Of a DNA stretch of 27,732 nt, positions 6,832-16,631 are shown in pieces. Source of the DNA: Spirochaetaceae bacterium (lineage in GTDB: Bacteria; Spirochaetota; Spirochaetia; Treponematales; Treponemataceae). The position numbers and the translations under genes were made by a program. The notes beneath the pieces were generated by a model. That model was not told where the DNA came from, did not search any database, and saw only the letters and a program-made list of their open reading frames with translations. Every line of letters starts with the position of its first letter. Positions within the stretch are counted from its first letter, which is position 1. The DNA lies in contig JAISTZ010000192.1 of NCBI GenBank assembly GCA_031272345.1, positions 1 through 27,732 on the forward strand, written 5' to 3'.

Positions 6832-8167
6832 GTGAATGTTACGCATGAAATCACCAAACTTGAGCACTCGGCGGTAAAACTCACCATCACGATCCCCCAG
6901 GGGGACGTGGCCGCCGCATACGAGGGGTTCGTCAAGAAATTCGCCAAAACCGCGCAGATTCCCGGGTTCAGGAAGGGCCACGTGCCCGTGCAGGTTCTGG
7001 AGCGCAAATACGGCAGGGACCTCACCAACGAGGCCCTGGCGGAGCTGGTAGACGGCGCGTTCAAGGAGGTGGAAGAAAAAATCGACGAAAAGCCCTACTA
7101 CTTTTCCACCCCCCAGCTTGAGGGCGCCTTTGAGCCGGACATCACCAGGGACCTCCGGGTCTCCTTCACCTACGACGTGTTCCCGGACACGCCGGTTCCC
7201 GATTTGTCAAAAATTTCCATCACCGAGCCCCAGGTCACCGTCACGGAGGAGGACGTCCAGGAGGAGCTCCGGGTGATTCAAAAGCGGAACGCCCTGGTGG
7301 TGGACAAAAATCCCGGGGAGGCCGCCGCCAAAGGTGACATCGTCACCATCACCTGGCATGAGGTAGACGGGGAAGGCAGGGAAACCGGCGGCCAGGAGGG
7401 GTTCGTGCTCACCGCCGGGGCCGGGGCAAACCGGTTCGGCTTTGACGGCGAGGTGGTCGGCATGAAGGCCGGGGACGCCAAGGAGGTGTCCAAAACCTTC
7501 GGGGACGACAGCGGCCCCGAACTTGCCGGAACGACAAAGAAATTCACCCTAAAGGTGGAGAAAGTGCAGGTGGAGGACGTCCCCCCCATAGACGACGAGC
7601 TGGCCCAGGACGTGAGCGAGCAATTCAAGACTCTGGAGGACCTCAAGGCGGACGTGGTCAAGCGGCTGGAGGCGTCCAAGACCGCCCGGATCGAGGAGCT
7701 AAAGCGCAAGGCCCTGGTGGACGCCCTGGCGGAGCAGAATTCCTTCGACATCCCCGAGTCCATGATTCAGGCGGATATGGACGTAAAAAAGCGGAATTTC
7801 CTGGCCCAGTCCGGGATAAAGGAGGCCGAGACGGCCCAATTCCCCGGGGGGGACGGCAAAATCAACGAAATACTGGCCCAGCAGCGGCCTGAAATCGAAA
7901 AACAGCTCCGGGGTCAATTGCTCACCCAAAAGCTGCTCGAAGAAAAAAAGATAGAGGCGGGGGCCGATGAAATCGAGGGGGAATTCCAGCGCTACGCCGC
8001 GGACACGGGGGTGAATCTCGAGGAGCTCAGGGGTTACTACAAACCCGGAACCAGGGCCTACGAATACTTTGTGGATTCCATCAAAGAAAAGAAACTGTTC
8101 ACGGAACTTTTTTCCCAAATCAAAATAGAAAAGGGCAAACCAATCACATTAAAGGAATTATACGACC

Positions 8168-8187
<20 letters not shown>
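6832..8187 (+). CDS. tig: Trigger factor (ribosome-associated chaperone, prolyl isomerase)
   Basis: This is a 451-residue trigger factor. The ribosome-binding N-terminal domain contains the signature GFRKGHVP (usual GFRxGxxP). The FKBP-like prolyl-isomerase domain is near residues 160-250 (GDIVTITWHEV onwards), and the helical C-terminal chaperone arms follow. I take the GTG at 6832 as start: AAGGA is 7 bases upstream and the protein then begins with the usual short strand before HSAVKLTITIP. An in-frame ATG at 6715 lies inside tRNA-Gly and is rejected. The 3' end overlaps clpP by 20 bases, so tig, clpP and clpX form a protein-quality operon. Confidence 0.94.
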
Positions 8188-10016
<1,829 letters not shown>

Positions 10017-10059
10017 GGCCGGAGCGGTCCGCCGGTTCATTCCTCACCTGTGGTTTTAG

Positions 10060-10785
10060 TCAAATTTTTAACGCAGCAAAGACTTCGCCGATGGGTTCCG
10101 TGATGAGCAGCGTTGCCCGGCGGTCTTCCCCGGTGGGGCTCTTGTTGATGATCACCAGGGAGTCCCCGTTGAAGTAGTTCACCAGGCCCGCCGCGGGATA
10201 GACCACCAGGCTGGTGCCCCCGATGATCAGCATGTCCGCCCCGGCGATGTTCCGCACGGACTCGGTGATCACCCTGTTGTCCAGGGATTCTTCGTAGAGC
10301 ACCACGTCGGGCTTGATGATTCCCCCGCACGTTGTGCACACGGGCACATCCTTACAGGCGGTCATAAATTCGTAGGGGTAGGATTGGCCGCATTTCATGC
10401 AGTGATTCCGGTAGACGCTCCCGTGCAGCTCCAGCACGTTCCTGCTCCCCGCGGCCTGGTGGAGGCCGTCGATGTTCTGGGTGACCACGGCGGTGAGCCG
10501 GCCCCGCTCTTCGAGTTTTGCCAGGGCGTAGTGGGCGGCGTTGGGTTTGACTCCGGTGACGTAGAGCTTGGCCCTGCAAAACCGGTAGAATTCCGCGGGA
10601 TTCCGCATAAAAAAGGAGTGACTGAGAATCGTCTCCGGCGGGTAGGCCCATTCCTGGTGGTAGAGGCCGCCGGTGCTCCTGAAGTCCGGGATGCCGCTCT
10701 CGGTGGAAACCCCGGCCCCGCCGAAAAACACAATCCGGCGGCTCCTGTCTACCAGGGCTTGCAATTTCTGTACCGCTTCCGTCAT
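10060..10785 (-). CDS. NAD-dependent protein deacylase, sirtuin (SIR2/CobB family)
   Basis: This is a 241-residue sirtuin. It shows the NAD-binding GAGVSTESGIPDFRS (residues 23-37), TQNIDGLHQ (102-110), catalytic H121 (LELHG), and a four-cysteine zinc site (C129, C132, C150, C153). The substrate-channel segment GGIIKPDVVLYEE is typical of bacterial protein lysine deacetylases. The reaction removes acyl groups from lysine with NAD consumption. It lies 10 bases downstream of dapL on the same strand, so the two are probably co-transcribed; the metabolic reason is not obvious. AGGAGGA just before the ATG supports the start. Confidence 0.94.
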   Translation of the reverse strand: MTEAVQKLQALVDRSRRIVFFGGAGVSTESGIPDFRSTGGLYHQEWAYPPETILSHSFFMRNPAEFYRFCRAKLYVTGVKPNAAHYALAKLEERGRLTAVVTQNIDGLHQAAGSRNVLELHGSVYRNHCMKCGQSYPYEFMTACKDVPVCTTCGGIIKPDVVLYEESLDNRVITESVRNIAGADMLIIGGTSLVVYPAAGLVNYFNGDSLVIINKSPTGEDRRATLLITEPIGEVFAALKI

Positions 10786-10795
10786 ATCCTCCTCC

Positions 10796-12025
10796 TTATG
10801 GACACACTGAAAAATCCCCGAGCCGTCCGGCGGCTTCGACGATGTCCTCCCTGTGGCCGAAGGAGCTGAACCGCACGTACCCCTCCCCGGCGGGGCCGAA
10901 ACCGCTCCCCGGGGTGGTGACCACCGAGCACTGGTTCAGGATCGAATCGAAGACCTGCCAGCTCTGTTTTTGGGGAAACTTAACCCACAGGTAAGGGGAA
11001 TTCCCCCCCCCGTAGACCGACACCCCCGCTTTTTTGAAGTTCGGCCCCTCAAGGGCGGTTCTGATGATTCGGGAATTTTCCAGGTAGAAGTCCGTGACCG
11101 AGCGCATCTCCGAAAGGCCCTCCGCATCCAGGGCGGCCAGCCCCCCCGCCTGGGCGATGTTGGACGCGCCGTTGAACACGGTGGTCATCACCCGGTTCCA
11201 GTCCGCGATGACCGGGGAGCCGTCCGCATACTTGAGGTCCCTGGGCACGGCGGTCCAGCCCAGGCGCACCCCGGTGAATCCCGCGGGTTTTGAGAAGGAG
11301 TTCACCTCCAGGGCGCATTCCTTTGCGCCGGGGATCTCGAAGATCGTCCTGGGGAGGGAGGGGTCCCGGATGAAGGAGGCGTAGGCCCCGTCGAAGATGA
11401 TGACGCAGCCCCTGGCGCGGGCGGTGTCCACGAGGGTCTGGAGCTGCGCCCTGGTGGAAGCCGCTCCGGTTGGGTTGTTGGGGGAGCAGAAGTAGATCAG
11501 GCTGTTCTCAGGAACCGCCGAGAGGTCCGGGAAGAAGGCGTTTTCCGCGGTGCAGGGCATGTAGGTGACCCCTGCGTAGCCGCCCGGTCCGGCCTTCCCC
11601 GCCGCGCCGATGAGGACCGAGCCGTCCACATAGACCGGGTAGGCCGGGTCCTGCACCGCCACGGGAACCCCCCGCCCGAAGAGGAGCTGCAAGCGCCCGA
11701 TGTCGCACTTGGCCCCGTCGGAGAGGAAAATTTCCTCCGGGCCGATGAGTCCCGGATAGAACACCGCGGAGATCTTCTCCCTGAGGGCCGTGAGGCCCTG
11801 GTCTTCGCCGTAGCCCGTGTACCCCTCCCGTGTTCCCAGGCCCCGGGCATAGGCGGCAAGCCCCCCGGTGATGTGGGGGGTGAGGGGCTCGGTGGTGTTC
11901 CCCACCCCCAGGCTGATGATTTTTTTTCCGGGATGGGACGCCGCAAAGGCCGCCCGTCTCTTGGCGATTTCAGGGAAAAGGTAGCCCCCGGTCAAATAAG
12001 AAAAAGCTTGGTTTCGTCGAATCAT
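10796..12025 (-). CDS. dapL: LL-diaminopimelate aminotransferase
   Basis: This 409-residue fold-type I PLP aminotransferase has the DapL opening (GGYLFPEIAKRR, then LGVGNTTEPLTP). The DapL-type YTGYGEDQGLTALRE and FLSDGAKCDIGRLQ segments follow, and the PLP lysine lies in NSFSKPAGFTGVRLGW. DapL converts tetrahydrodipicolinate directly to LL-diaminopimelate, a one-step route for lysine and peptidoglycan synthesis found in plants, Chlamydiae, some spirochaetes and various anaerobes. The start ATG has GAAGGA immediately adjacent with almost no spacer, and the predicted transcript start is only a few bases away, so initiation may be leaderless. Confidence 0.93.
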   Translation of the reverse strand: MIRRNQAFSYLTGGYLFPEIAKRRAAFAASHPGKKIISLGVGNTTEPLTPHITGGLAAYARGLGTREGYTGYGEDQGLTALREKISAVFYPGLIGPEEIFLSDGAKCDIGRLQLLFGRGVPVAVQDPAYPVYVDGSVLIGAAGKAGPGGYAGVTYMPCTAENAFFPDLSAVPENSLIYFCSPNNPTGAASTRAQLQTLVDTARARGCVIIFDGAYASFIRDPSLPRTIFEIPGAKECALEVNSFSKPAGFTGVRLGWTAVPRDLKYADGSPVIADWNRVMTTVFNGASNIAQAGGLAALDAEGLSEMRSVTDFYLENSRIIRTALEGPNFKKAGVSVYGGGNSPYLWVKFPQKQSWQVFDSILNQCSVVTTPGSGFGPAGEGYVRFSSFGHREDIVEAAGRLGDFSVCP

Positions 12026-12033
12026 TCCTTCAA

Positions 12034-12060
12034 TTTATAGAAAACGGGGGGAAATGTCCA
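12034..12060 (-). promoter_or_regulatory. Weak candidate dapL promoter
   Basis: On the minus strand TGGACA (12060-12055) and TATAAA (12039-12034) are only 15 bases apart, which is short. The predicted transcript start would fall within a few bases of the dapL ATG. Confidence 0.3.
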
Positions 12061-12106
12061 GGGGCCGCATGGCAGCGCCGGTTGGATGTCTGGGTGATGG
12101 GCCTTC

Positions 12107-12135
12107 TGGACAGGGGACTTCCTTTTCGGTACACT
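12107..12135 (+). promoter_or_regulatory. leuB promoter
   Basis: TGGACA (12107-12112) and TACACT (12130-12135) have a 17-base spacer. The predicted transcript start coincides with the leuB ATG at 12143, and no ribosome site precedes that ATG, suggesting a leaderless message. Confidence 0.6.
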
Positions 12136-12142
12136 GACTCCC

Positions 12143-13228
12143 ATGGCATCCATCGCATTGATTCCCGGAGACGGGATAGGCCCGGACATTGTACGCGAGG
12201 CAGTCCGCGTACTTTCCGCTGTGGGGGAGATTTTTTCCCGTAAATTTGAGTTCACCGAGACCCTCGCCGGGGGCGCGGCAATCGACAAGACCGGAGAGCC
12301 CCTCCCCAGGGAGACCCTGGAGGTCTGCCTGGGGAGCGACGCGGCCCTCCTGGGCGCGGTGGGGGGGCCCAAGTGGGACACCCTCCCCGGCAAGCTGCGC
12401 CCCGAGCAGGCCCTCCTGGGGCTCCGGTCCGGCCTCGGGGTCTTCGCGAACCTCAGGCCCGCGCGGATGTTCCCCCAGTTGAGCGCCGCCTGTCCCCTCA
12501 GGGATTGCGGCTCCGGTCTGGACATCCTCATCGTGCGGGAGCTCACCGGGGGTATCTACTTCGGCGACCGGGGCAGGAGCGCGGACGGCCTTTCCGCCTG
12601 GGACACGGAAAAATACTCGGCCCCGGAAATCGACAGAATCCTCAAGATCGGCTTTGAAAGCGCCCGGAGGCGGCATAAAAAGCTCTGCCTGGTGGACAAG
12701 GCGAACATCCTTGAGACGAGCCGCCTCTGGCGGGAGCGGGCTGAGGCCCTCAGGGGGGGCTACCCGGACGTGGCCCTGTCGTACATGTACGTGGACAACG
12801 CGGCCATGCAGTTGGTCCGCGCGCCCTCCCAGTTCGACGTGATTGTCACGGGCAACATGTTCGGGGACATCCTCTCGGACGAGGCCAGCCAGATAACCGG
12901 CTCCATCGGTATGCTGGCCTCCGCGTCCCTGGGGGCGGGCGGGCCCGGCCTCTTCGAGCCCATCCACGGCACCGCCCCGGACATCGCGGGCAAGGACATC
13001 GCCAACCCCCTGGCGACGATTCTCTCGGCGGCCATGCTCCTGCGGTATTCCCTTTCCATGGACCGGGAGGCGGACGCCGTGGAAAACGCCGTGAACGCCG
13101 TGCTCGACGCGGGGTGGCGCACCGCGGACATCGCCGGGGGGGACCTGGAGTCCCTCAAACAACAGGGACGCCTGGCGGGAACACGGCAGATGGGCTCCCT
13201 GGTCATCGAAGCCCTAAGATCAGCCTAG
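12143..13228 (+). CDS. leuB: 3-isopropylmalate dehydrogenase
   Basis: This is a 361-residue member of the beta-decarboxylating dehydrogenase family. The start MASIALIPGDGIGPD is the usual N-terminus. RSGLGVFANLRPARMFPQL and RELTGGIYFGDRG are the substrate-binding arginine segments. DVIVTGNMFGDILSDEASQ gives the metal aspartates, and FEPIHGTAPDIAGKDIANP is the NAD-binding loop, reading as LeuB rather than isocitrate or tartrate dehydrogenase. It catalyses the oxidative decarboxylation step of leucine synthesis. leuA and leuCD are not adjacent; it instead leads a unit with tmk 1 base downstream. ilvC at the right end belongs to the same amino acid family. Confidence 0.94.
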   Translation: MASIALIPGDGIGPDIVREAVRVLSAVGEIFSRKFEFTETLAGGAAIDKTGEPLPRETLEVCLGSDAALLGAVGGPKWDTLPGKLRPEQALLGLRSGLGVFANLRPARMFPQLSAACPLRDCGSGLDILIVRELTGGIYFGDRGRSADGLSAWDTEKYSAPEIDRILKIGFESARRRHKKLCLVDKANILETSRLWRERAEALRGGYPDVALSYMYVDNAAMQLVRAPSQFDVIVTGNMFGDILSDEASQITGSIGMLASASLGAGGPGLFEPIHGTAPDIAGKDIANPLATILSAAMLLRYSLSMDREADAVENAVNAVLDAGWRTADIAGGDLESLKQQGRLAGTRQMGSLVIEALRSA

Positions 13229-13229
13229 C

Positions 13230-13847
13230 ATGGTCCTGGAGAACTTCGCCGTCCTCGAGGGCATAGACGGGGCGGGCACCACCACCCAAATCAATCTGCT
13301 CAAAGAAAAGGCCGGGGAAAGGGCGGTCTTCACCGCGGAGCCCTCCGGGAGCCCCGTGGGGGTCTTCCTCCGGCAGGTCCTCAGGGGGGCCCACGCCCTT
13401 GCGCCGGGAACCCTGGCCTACCTTTTTGCGGCGGACCGGTTCGAGCATGTCTGGGGGAGGGGAGGCGTCGCGGAGTCCCTCCGGGGGGGGAAGGCCGTCG
13501 TGAGCGACCGGTACTTCTTTTCCAGCCTGGCCTACCAGAGCCCCCAGTGCGGGGGGGACCTTCCACGGGCACTCAACCGGGACTTCCCCCTCCCCAGGTA
13601 TCTGGTCTACCTGGCCGTGGACGTTGACCTGGCCCTGGAGCGCATCGGGGGCCGCGGGGAAAAAGAAATCTTTGAAAAGCGGGAGATTCTCGTCGAGGCC
13701 GCCGCCGAATACGAGAAAATCCTTTCGGGCTTTGAGGGCGGTTCCTCGGGCATGGGGGTGATCCGCCTGGACGGGAGCCTTCCTAGAGAAGAAATCCACC
13801 AAAAAATCTGGGCCGTCCTCCGCACTATGCCGATATTGTCACTATGA
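13230..13847 (+). CDS. tmk: Thymidylate kinase with altered P-loop
   Basis: This 205-residue protein has the dTMP kinase layout: N-terminal P-loop, AEPSGSPVG (the usual EPGGTxxG dTMP/phosphate loop), DR at 93-94 within SDRYFFSSLAYQ, and a basic LID region. The family length is matched. The P-loop reads EGIDGAGTTTQ at residues 10-20, where the usual lysine of GAGKTTQ is threonine (T17). Everything else looks intact, so it is probably functional and lineage-specific rather than broken. It makes dTDP from dTMP. The gene starts 1 base after leuB and overlaps the next gene by 4 bases (ATGA). Confidence 0.9.
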   Translation: MVLENFAVLEGIDGAGTTTQINLLKEKAGERAVFTAEPSGSPVGVFLRQVLRGAHALAPGTLAYLFAADRFEHVWGRGGVAESLRGGKAVVSDRYFFSSLAYQSPQCGGDLPRALNRDFPLPRYLVYLAVDVDLALERIGGRGEKEIFEKREILVEAAAEYEKILSGFEGGSSGMGVIRLDGSLPREEIHQKIWAVLRTMPILSL

Positions 13848-14461
13848 GGCGAGTCCGTTTTTTCGCGGCCCTCCTGGCCGTGTCCCTGGTTGCCGTGTCC
13901 CCTTCCCACGGGTACTTCGTCATTTTTAAAGAAGAATTCTACCGGCTCTACCACATCCACTACCAGCAGTTCCCCGAGGACGTGATTGAAAACATCTACT
14001 GGCTCGAAAAGGCCGCCAAAGCGGACTTCTGCAACCCCCAAAAGGCCCTGGCAAAGATCGAAAACGAGGCGGAATGGGAAAAATACCGCTACCTCTTCAT
14101 GCTCCACGTGAATCTCAAGCTGATCGAACAGCACCTCCGGCTCGGCCGGGTCTTCGACAAGCGGGTCGCCCATTTCTACGACGCCCCCTGGAAGGCCGAA
14201 TACCTCCGGCAACTGGACAGGGCCGAGGAGTGCTACCGCCTGGGGCTGGCCTATTGGGATGAGGCCAAGGGGTGGAGCGAAAAGGCGAATGACCGGAAGT
14301 TCCGGTTTTTGTTCCTCCCGGACGTGCAGAACTGGGAGGACGAGCGGGAACGGATCGCTTCGGGAAAGCTGGACTACCAAAAAATGCTGAACCGGGAGCT
14401 CTCGCGGATCCAAAGGGTCAGGGAGGACTTCCAGGGCATGAACGATGACGGAGTCTATTGA
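13844..14461 (+). CDS. Secreted hypothetical protein (205 aa)
   Basis: I do not recognise a domain. The first 23 residues form a classic signal peptide (basic RRVR, hydrophobic FFAALLAVSLVAVS, then SPSHG), with likely cleavage after residue 23. There is no lipobox cysteine. The mature part is helical, aromatic and charged, with many Tyr/Trp and heptad-like spacing (for example NIYWLEKAAKADF, KYRYLFMLHVNLKLIEQHL, LDRAEECYRLGLAYWDEA), reminiscent of TPR-like helical pairs. It overlaps tmk by 4 bases and the next gene by 17, so it is tied into a nucleotide/folate operon although exported. My recollection is that treponemes carry a similar secreted gene beside tmk, but this is unverified. Confidence 0.8.
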   Translation: MRRVRFFAALLAVSLVAVSPSHGYFVIFKEEFYRLYHIHYQQFPEDVIENIYWLEKAAKADFCNPQKALAKIENEAEWEKYRYLFMLHVNLKLIEQHLRLGRVFDKRVAHFYDAPWKAEYLRQLDRAEECYRLGLAYWDEAKGWSEKANDRKFRFLFLPDVQNWEDERERIASGKLDYQKMLNRELSRIQRVREDFQGMNDDGVY

Positions 14462-15065
14462 GGCGGAAAAGAAGCGGCTCCGCTCCCTGATGAGGGGGGA
14501 ACTCGGAAGGCGGCTCCAGGGGGATCTCCGGGAACGGGCTGCCCGGAACGCCGCGTCCCGCCTCTTTGAGCTCCCGGCTTACCGCAGGGCCGGCGCGCTC
14601 CTCTCCTACCTCCCCCTCCCGCTGGAGGCGGACACAACCCCCGTCAACACCCGGACCCTCCTGGACGGAAAGCTCCTCTGCCTCCCCAGAATCACGGGCC
14701 CCGGCCGCCTGGAGATCTGCCCGGTGGATCCCGCCCGGTCAATCCCCAGCCAGACCGCCCCCGGCGCCCTGGGCGTCGCGGAACCCCTGGGGCCGGCCCT
14801 TTCCCTGGAGGACCTTGCGGGGAGGCTCTCCCCGGAGCGGGGGCTCCTGGTTCTTGCGCCGGGCCTGGCCTTTTCCCTGGGGGGAGGGCGCCTGGGCCGG
14901 GGGGGCGGGTACTACGACCGGCTCATCCCCCGGCTCAGGGCCGCTTCTTTGGGGCGGTTCGGCCTTTGGGTTGCGGGCTTTTGCTTTGATTTTCAGGTTG
15001 TCCCCGCCCTCCCCATGGACGCCTGGGACGCCCCGGTGGATTTTGTGCTTACGGGTAGGACTTGA
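14445..15065 (+). CDS. 5-formyltetrahydrofolate cyclo-ligase
   Basis: This 206-residue protein has the family's N-terminal basic helix (KKRLRSLMRGEL), LPRITGPGRLEICPV in the middle, and the ATP/Mg-binding signature GGGRLGRGGGYYDR at residues 146-159. The enzyme uses ATP to convert 5-formyl-THF to 5,10-methenyl-THF, returning folate to the one-carbon pool; it fits next to thymidylate kinase. The start ATG lies inside the upstream gene (17-base overlap). The 3' end overlaps the convergent minus-strand gene by 17 bases. Confidence 0.9.
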   Translation: MTESIEAEKKRLRSLMRGELGRRLQGDLRERAARNAASRLFELPAYRRAGALLSYLPLPLEADTTPVNTRTLLDGKLLCLPRITGPGRLEICPVDPARSIPSQTAPGALGVAEPLGPALSLEDLAGRLSPERGLLVLAPGLAFSLGGGRLGRGGGYYDRLIPRLRAASLGRFGLWVAGFCFDFQVVPALPMDAWDAPVDFVLTGRT

Positions 15066-15870
15066 AGTCCTGGACGATGCTGATGGCGGATTCCACCTTG
15101 CAGCCCGGCATGAGGGAGGACGCCACGGCGACCGCCTTTTCCGACAGGGCCGCGGAGTCCGCCACCCCTTGCAGGACGACCGTGTTCCCGTTGATGAGGG
15201 CCGAGAGGAAATTGATGTTGAGCTTGTGCTCAAAAATCAGGGTGTTCACCAGGCGTTGGGCCCGGAGGAGGGACTCCACCTTCGCCTTTCCGGCGGCCTC
15301 CTTTTCCGGGGTGACGAGCAGCTTGACCAGGGCGGCGATCACCGTGACCGCCGTGACGATGTCGACCTGGGCGGTGTTGAGGATCATGTGGAAGTGGGTT
15401 GGGTCCTCGTTCACCAGGTTGAAGAAGCTCTTGTGGAACCCGAAGCGGTTCGCGTCGCTCTCGTCGATCCGCGCCTGGGCCTGTTTTTCGTCCCAGTTGA
15501 ATTCCCGCATGAGCCGGGCGAGCCGCTCGGTGTTGTCCGCGATGAACCGCACGGCCACCCTGTTGGGAAGGGAATCCAGGATGACGAAGGCCCCCCGGCC
15601 GATGAGGATGCAGTTGTTGTCCCCGGCGGCCTCAAGGACCGCGGTCTGGAGGTAGTCCAGGTATTCGTCCCTGTCCTTGGCAAGGGAAGCGAAGAAGCCC
15701 GGTTTTTTTTCGTCATATTTTTTGAGTTTTTCTTCGGGGAAACCGAGGGTGAGCAGCCGGCTTTCGATCATCTTTCGGTCGATGAAGGTGTAGCCCAGTT
15801 CCTTTGCCAGGGCGGAGGCGATTTCATCCCCAAGGGCCGCCACCTGGCGCGAAATAGTAATAACAGCCAT
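15049..15870 (-). CDS. Cytidylate kinase-like protein with C-terminal BON-like domain
   Basis: This is a 273-residue protein. Residues 1-210 follow the cytidylate-kinase-like family (start MAVITISRQVAALGDEIA, then ELGYTFIDRKMIE, LIGRGAFVIL, VRFIADNTERLARL). The usual glycine-rich loop GSGG reads ALGD here, so nucleotide binding may be altered. Residues about 225-272 (NFLSALINGNTVVLQGVADS, then MPGCKVESAISIVQDF) resemble a BON domain, a small alpha/beta module linked to membranes or ligands. It is not the housekeeping Cmk and the substrate is unknown. AGAGGA lies 4 bases before the ATG. Confidence 0.8.
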   Translation of the reverse strand: MAVITISRQVAALGDEIASALAKELGYTFIDRKMIESRLLTLGFPEEKLKKYDEKKPGFFASLAKDRDEYLDYLQTAVLEAAGDNNCILIGRGAFVILDSLPNRVAVRFIADNTERLARLMREFNWDEKQAQARIDESDANRFGFHKSFFNLVNEDPTHFHMILNTAQVDIVTAVTVIAALVKLLVTPEKEAAGKAKVESLLRAQRLVNTLIFEHKLNINFLSALINGNTVVLQGVADSAALSEKAVAVASSLMPGCKVESAISIVQDFKSYP

Positions 15871-15904
15871 ATATTCCTCTTAGTAAAAAAATAGGTTAAA
15901 CTGG

Positions 15905-15933
15905 AGAATACCGGGAAAAACCACTTGTGTAAA
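15905..15933 (-). promoter_or_regulatory. Promoter of the cytidylate kinase-like gene
   Basis: On the minus strand TTTACA (15933-15928) and TATTCT (15910-15905) are exactly 17 bases apart, 35 bases upstream of the ATG. Confidence 0.6.
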
Positions 15934-15974
15934 GGGTCACATCCTGAAAAACCGCCTAAAAAAGGAGCATACCG

Positions 15975-16553
15975 ATGGACAATTGTGACGATGCCGGCCT
16001 CATCTGGAAGCGCCAGGGAGGGGAGTCCCTCCTCGAAACCCCCGTGTTCTCCGTGGAGGGGGTGCGGGAGCTTTCCCCCCAGGGGGAGGAGCGCCGGTAT
16101 TACATCATCGGAGCCGCGGACTGGGTGACGGTGATTCCCCTGCTTGAATCGGGGAAATTCGTGATGGTCCGCCAGTGGCGGCACGGGGAGGGCAGGGTGA
16201 ATGTGGAGTTCCCCGGGGGGGTGATAAATCCCGGTGAATCGCCCCGGGAGGGAGCCCGGCGGGAGCTGCTTGAGGAGACCGGGTACACCCCGGGGGAGCT
16301 CGTCCCCCTGGGAACCCTGAACCCCAACCCCGCGCTCTTCACCAACCGCCATCACTTTTTCCTTGCCAGGGAGCTTTCCAACACCGGCTCCCTCCACCTG
16401 GACGACGATGAGTTCCTCCGTCCCCTGGTGGAGGACCCGGAAACCGTGTGGGACAGGATCTGCTCCGGCGAATACTCCCACGCCCTCATGGCCGCCTGCG
16501 CCTTCCTCTACCGGAGGTATGAGGAGAGTCACCCGCGTAGACAGGGAATTTAA
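15975..16553 (+). CDS. NUDIX hydrolase, ADP-sugar pyrophosphatase-like
   Basis: This 192-residue protein contains a complete Nudix box (G82, E88, then REL.EE at 96-101 and G103). The upstream segment VMVRQWRHGEGRVNVEFPGG closely matches ADP-ribose pyrophosphatases (VxQxR...ELPAG). Members cleave ADP-ribose or other nucleoside diphosphate sugars. The start has AAAAGGAG about 7 bases before the ATG. It is a single-gene unit, divergent from the cytidylate kinase-like gene; the following genes have their own promoter. Confidence 0.9.
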   Translation: MDNCDDAGLIWKRQGGESLLETPVFSVEGVRELSPQGEERRYYIIGAADWVTVIPLLESGKFVMVRQWRHGEGRVNVEFPGGVINPGESPREGARRELLEETGYTPGELVPLGTLNPNPALFTNRHHFFLARELSNTGSLHLDDDEFLRPLVEDPETVWDRICSGEYSHALMAACAFLYRRYEESHPRRQGI

Positions 16554-16584
16554 AGGGAAATTTATTTTTTTCGTACAAAATGTG

Positions 16585-16614
16585 TGGTATAATATTCCTT
16601 GTGAGAACGTTTGC
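16585..16614 (+). promoter_or_regulatory. Promoter of the inositol operon, extended -10, with operator-like site
   Basis: TGGTATAAT at 16585-16593 is a perfect extended -10 element; only a T-rich stretch stands at the -35 position. The palindromic core AACGTT within 16603-16614 lies just downstream of the predicted start, where a LacI/CcpA-type repressor would block transcription. No regulator gene is present in the block, so operator function is a guess. Confidence 0.5.
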
Positions 16615-16631
16615 AGATTAGGAGGAAAACT

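Noticed and set aside
12035..13162. A 375-residue minus-strand frame opposite leuB
   Set aside because: leuB is unmistakable on the other strand; this frame shows no domain.
14566..15894. A 442-residue plus-strand frame across the 5-formyl-THF cyclo-ligase and cytidylate kinase-like genes
   Set aside because: It runs through one gene out of frame and opposite another; composition is low-complexity and no motif is seen.
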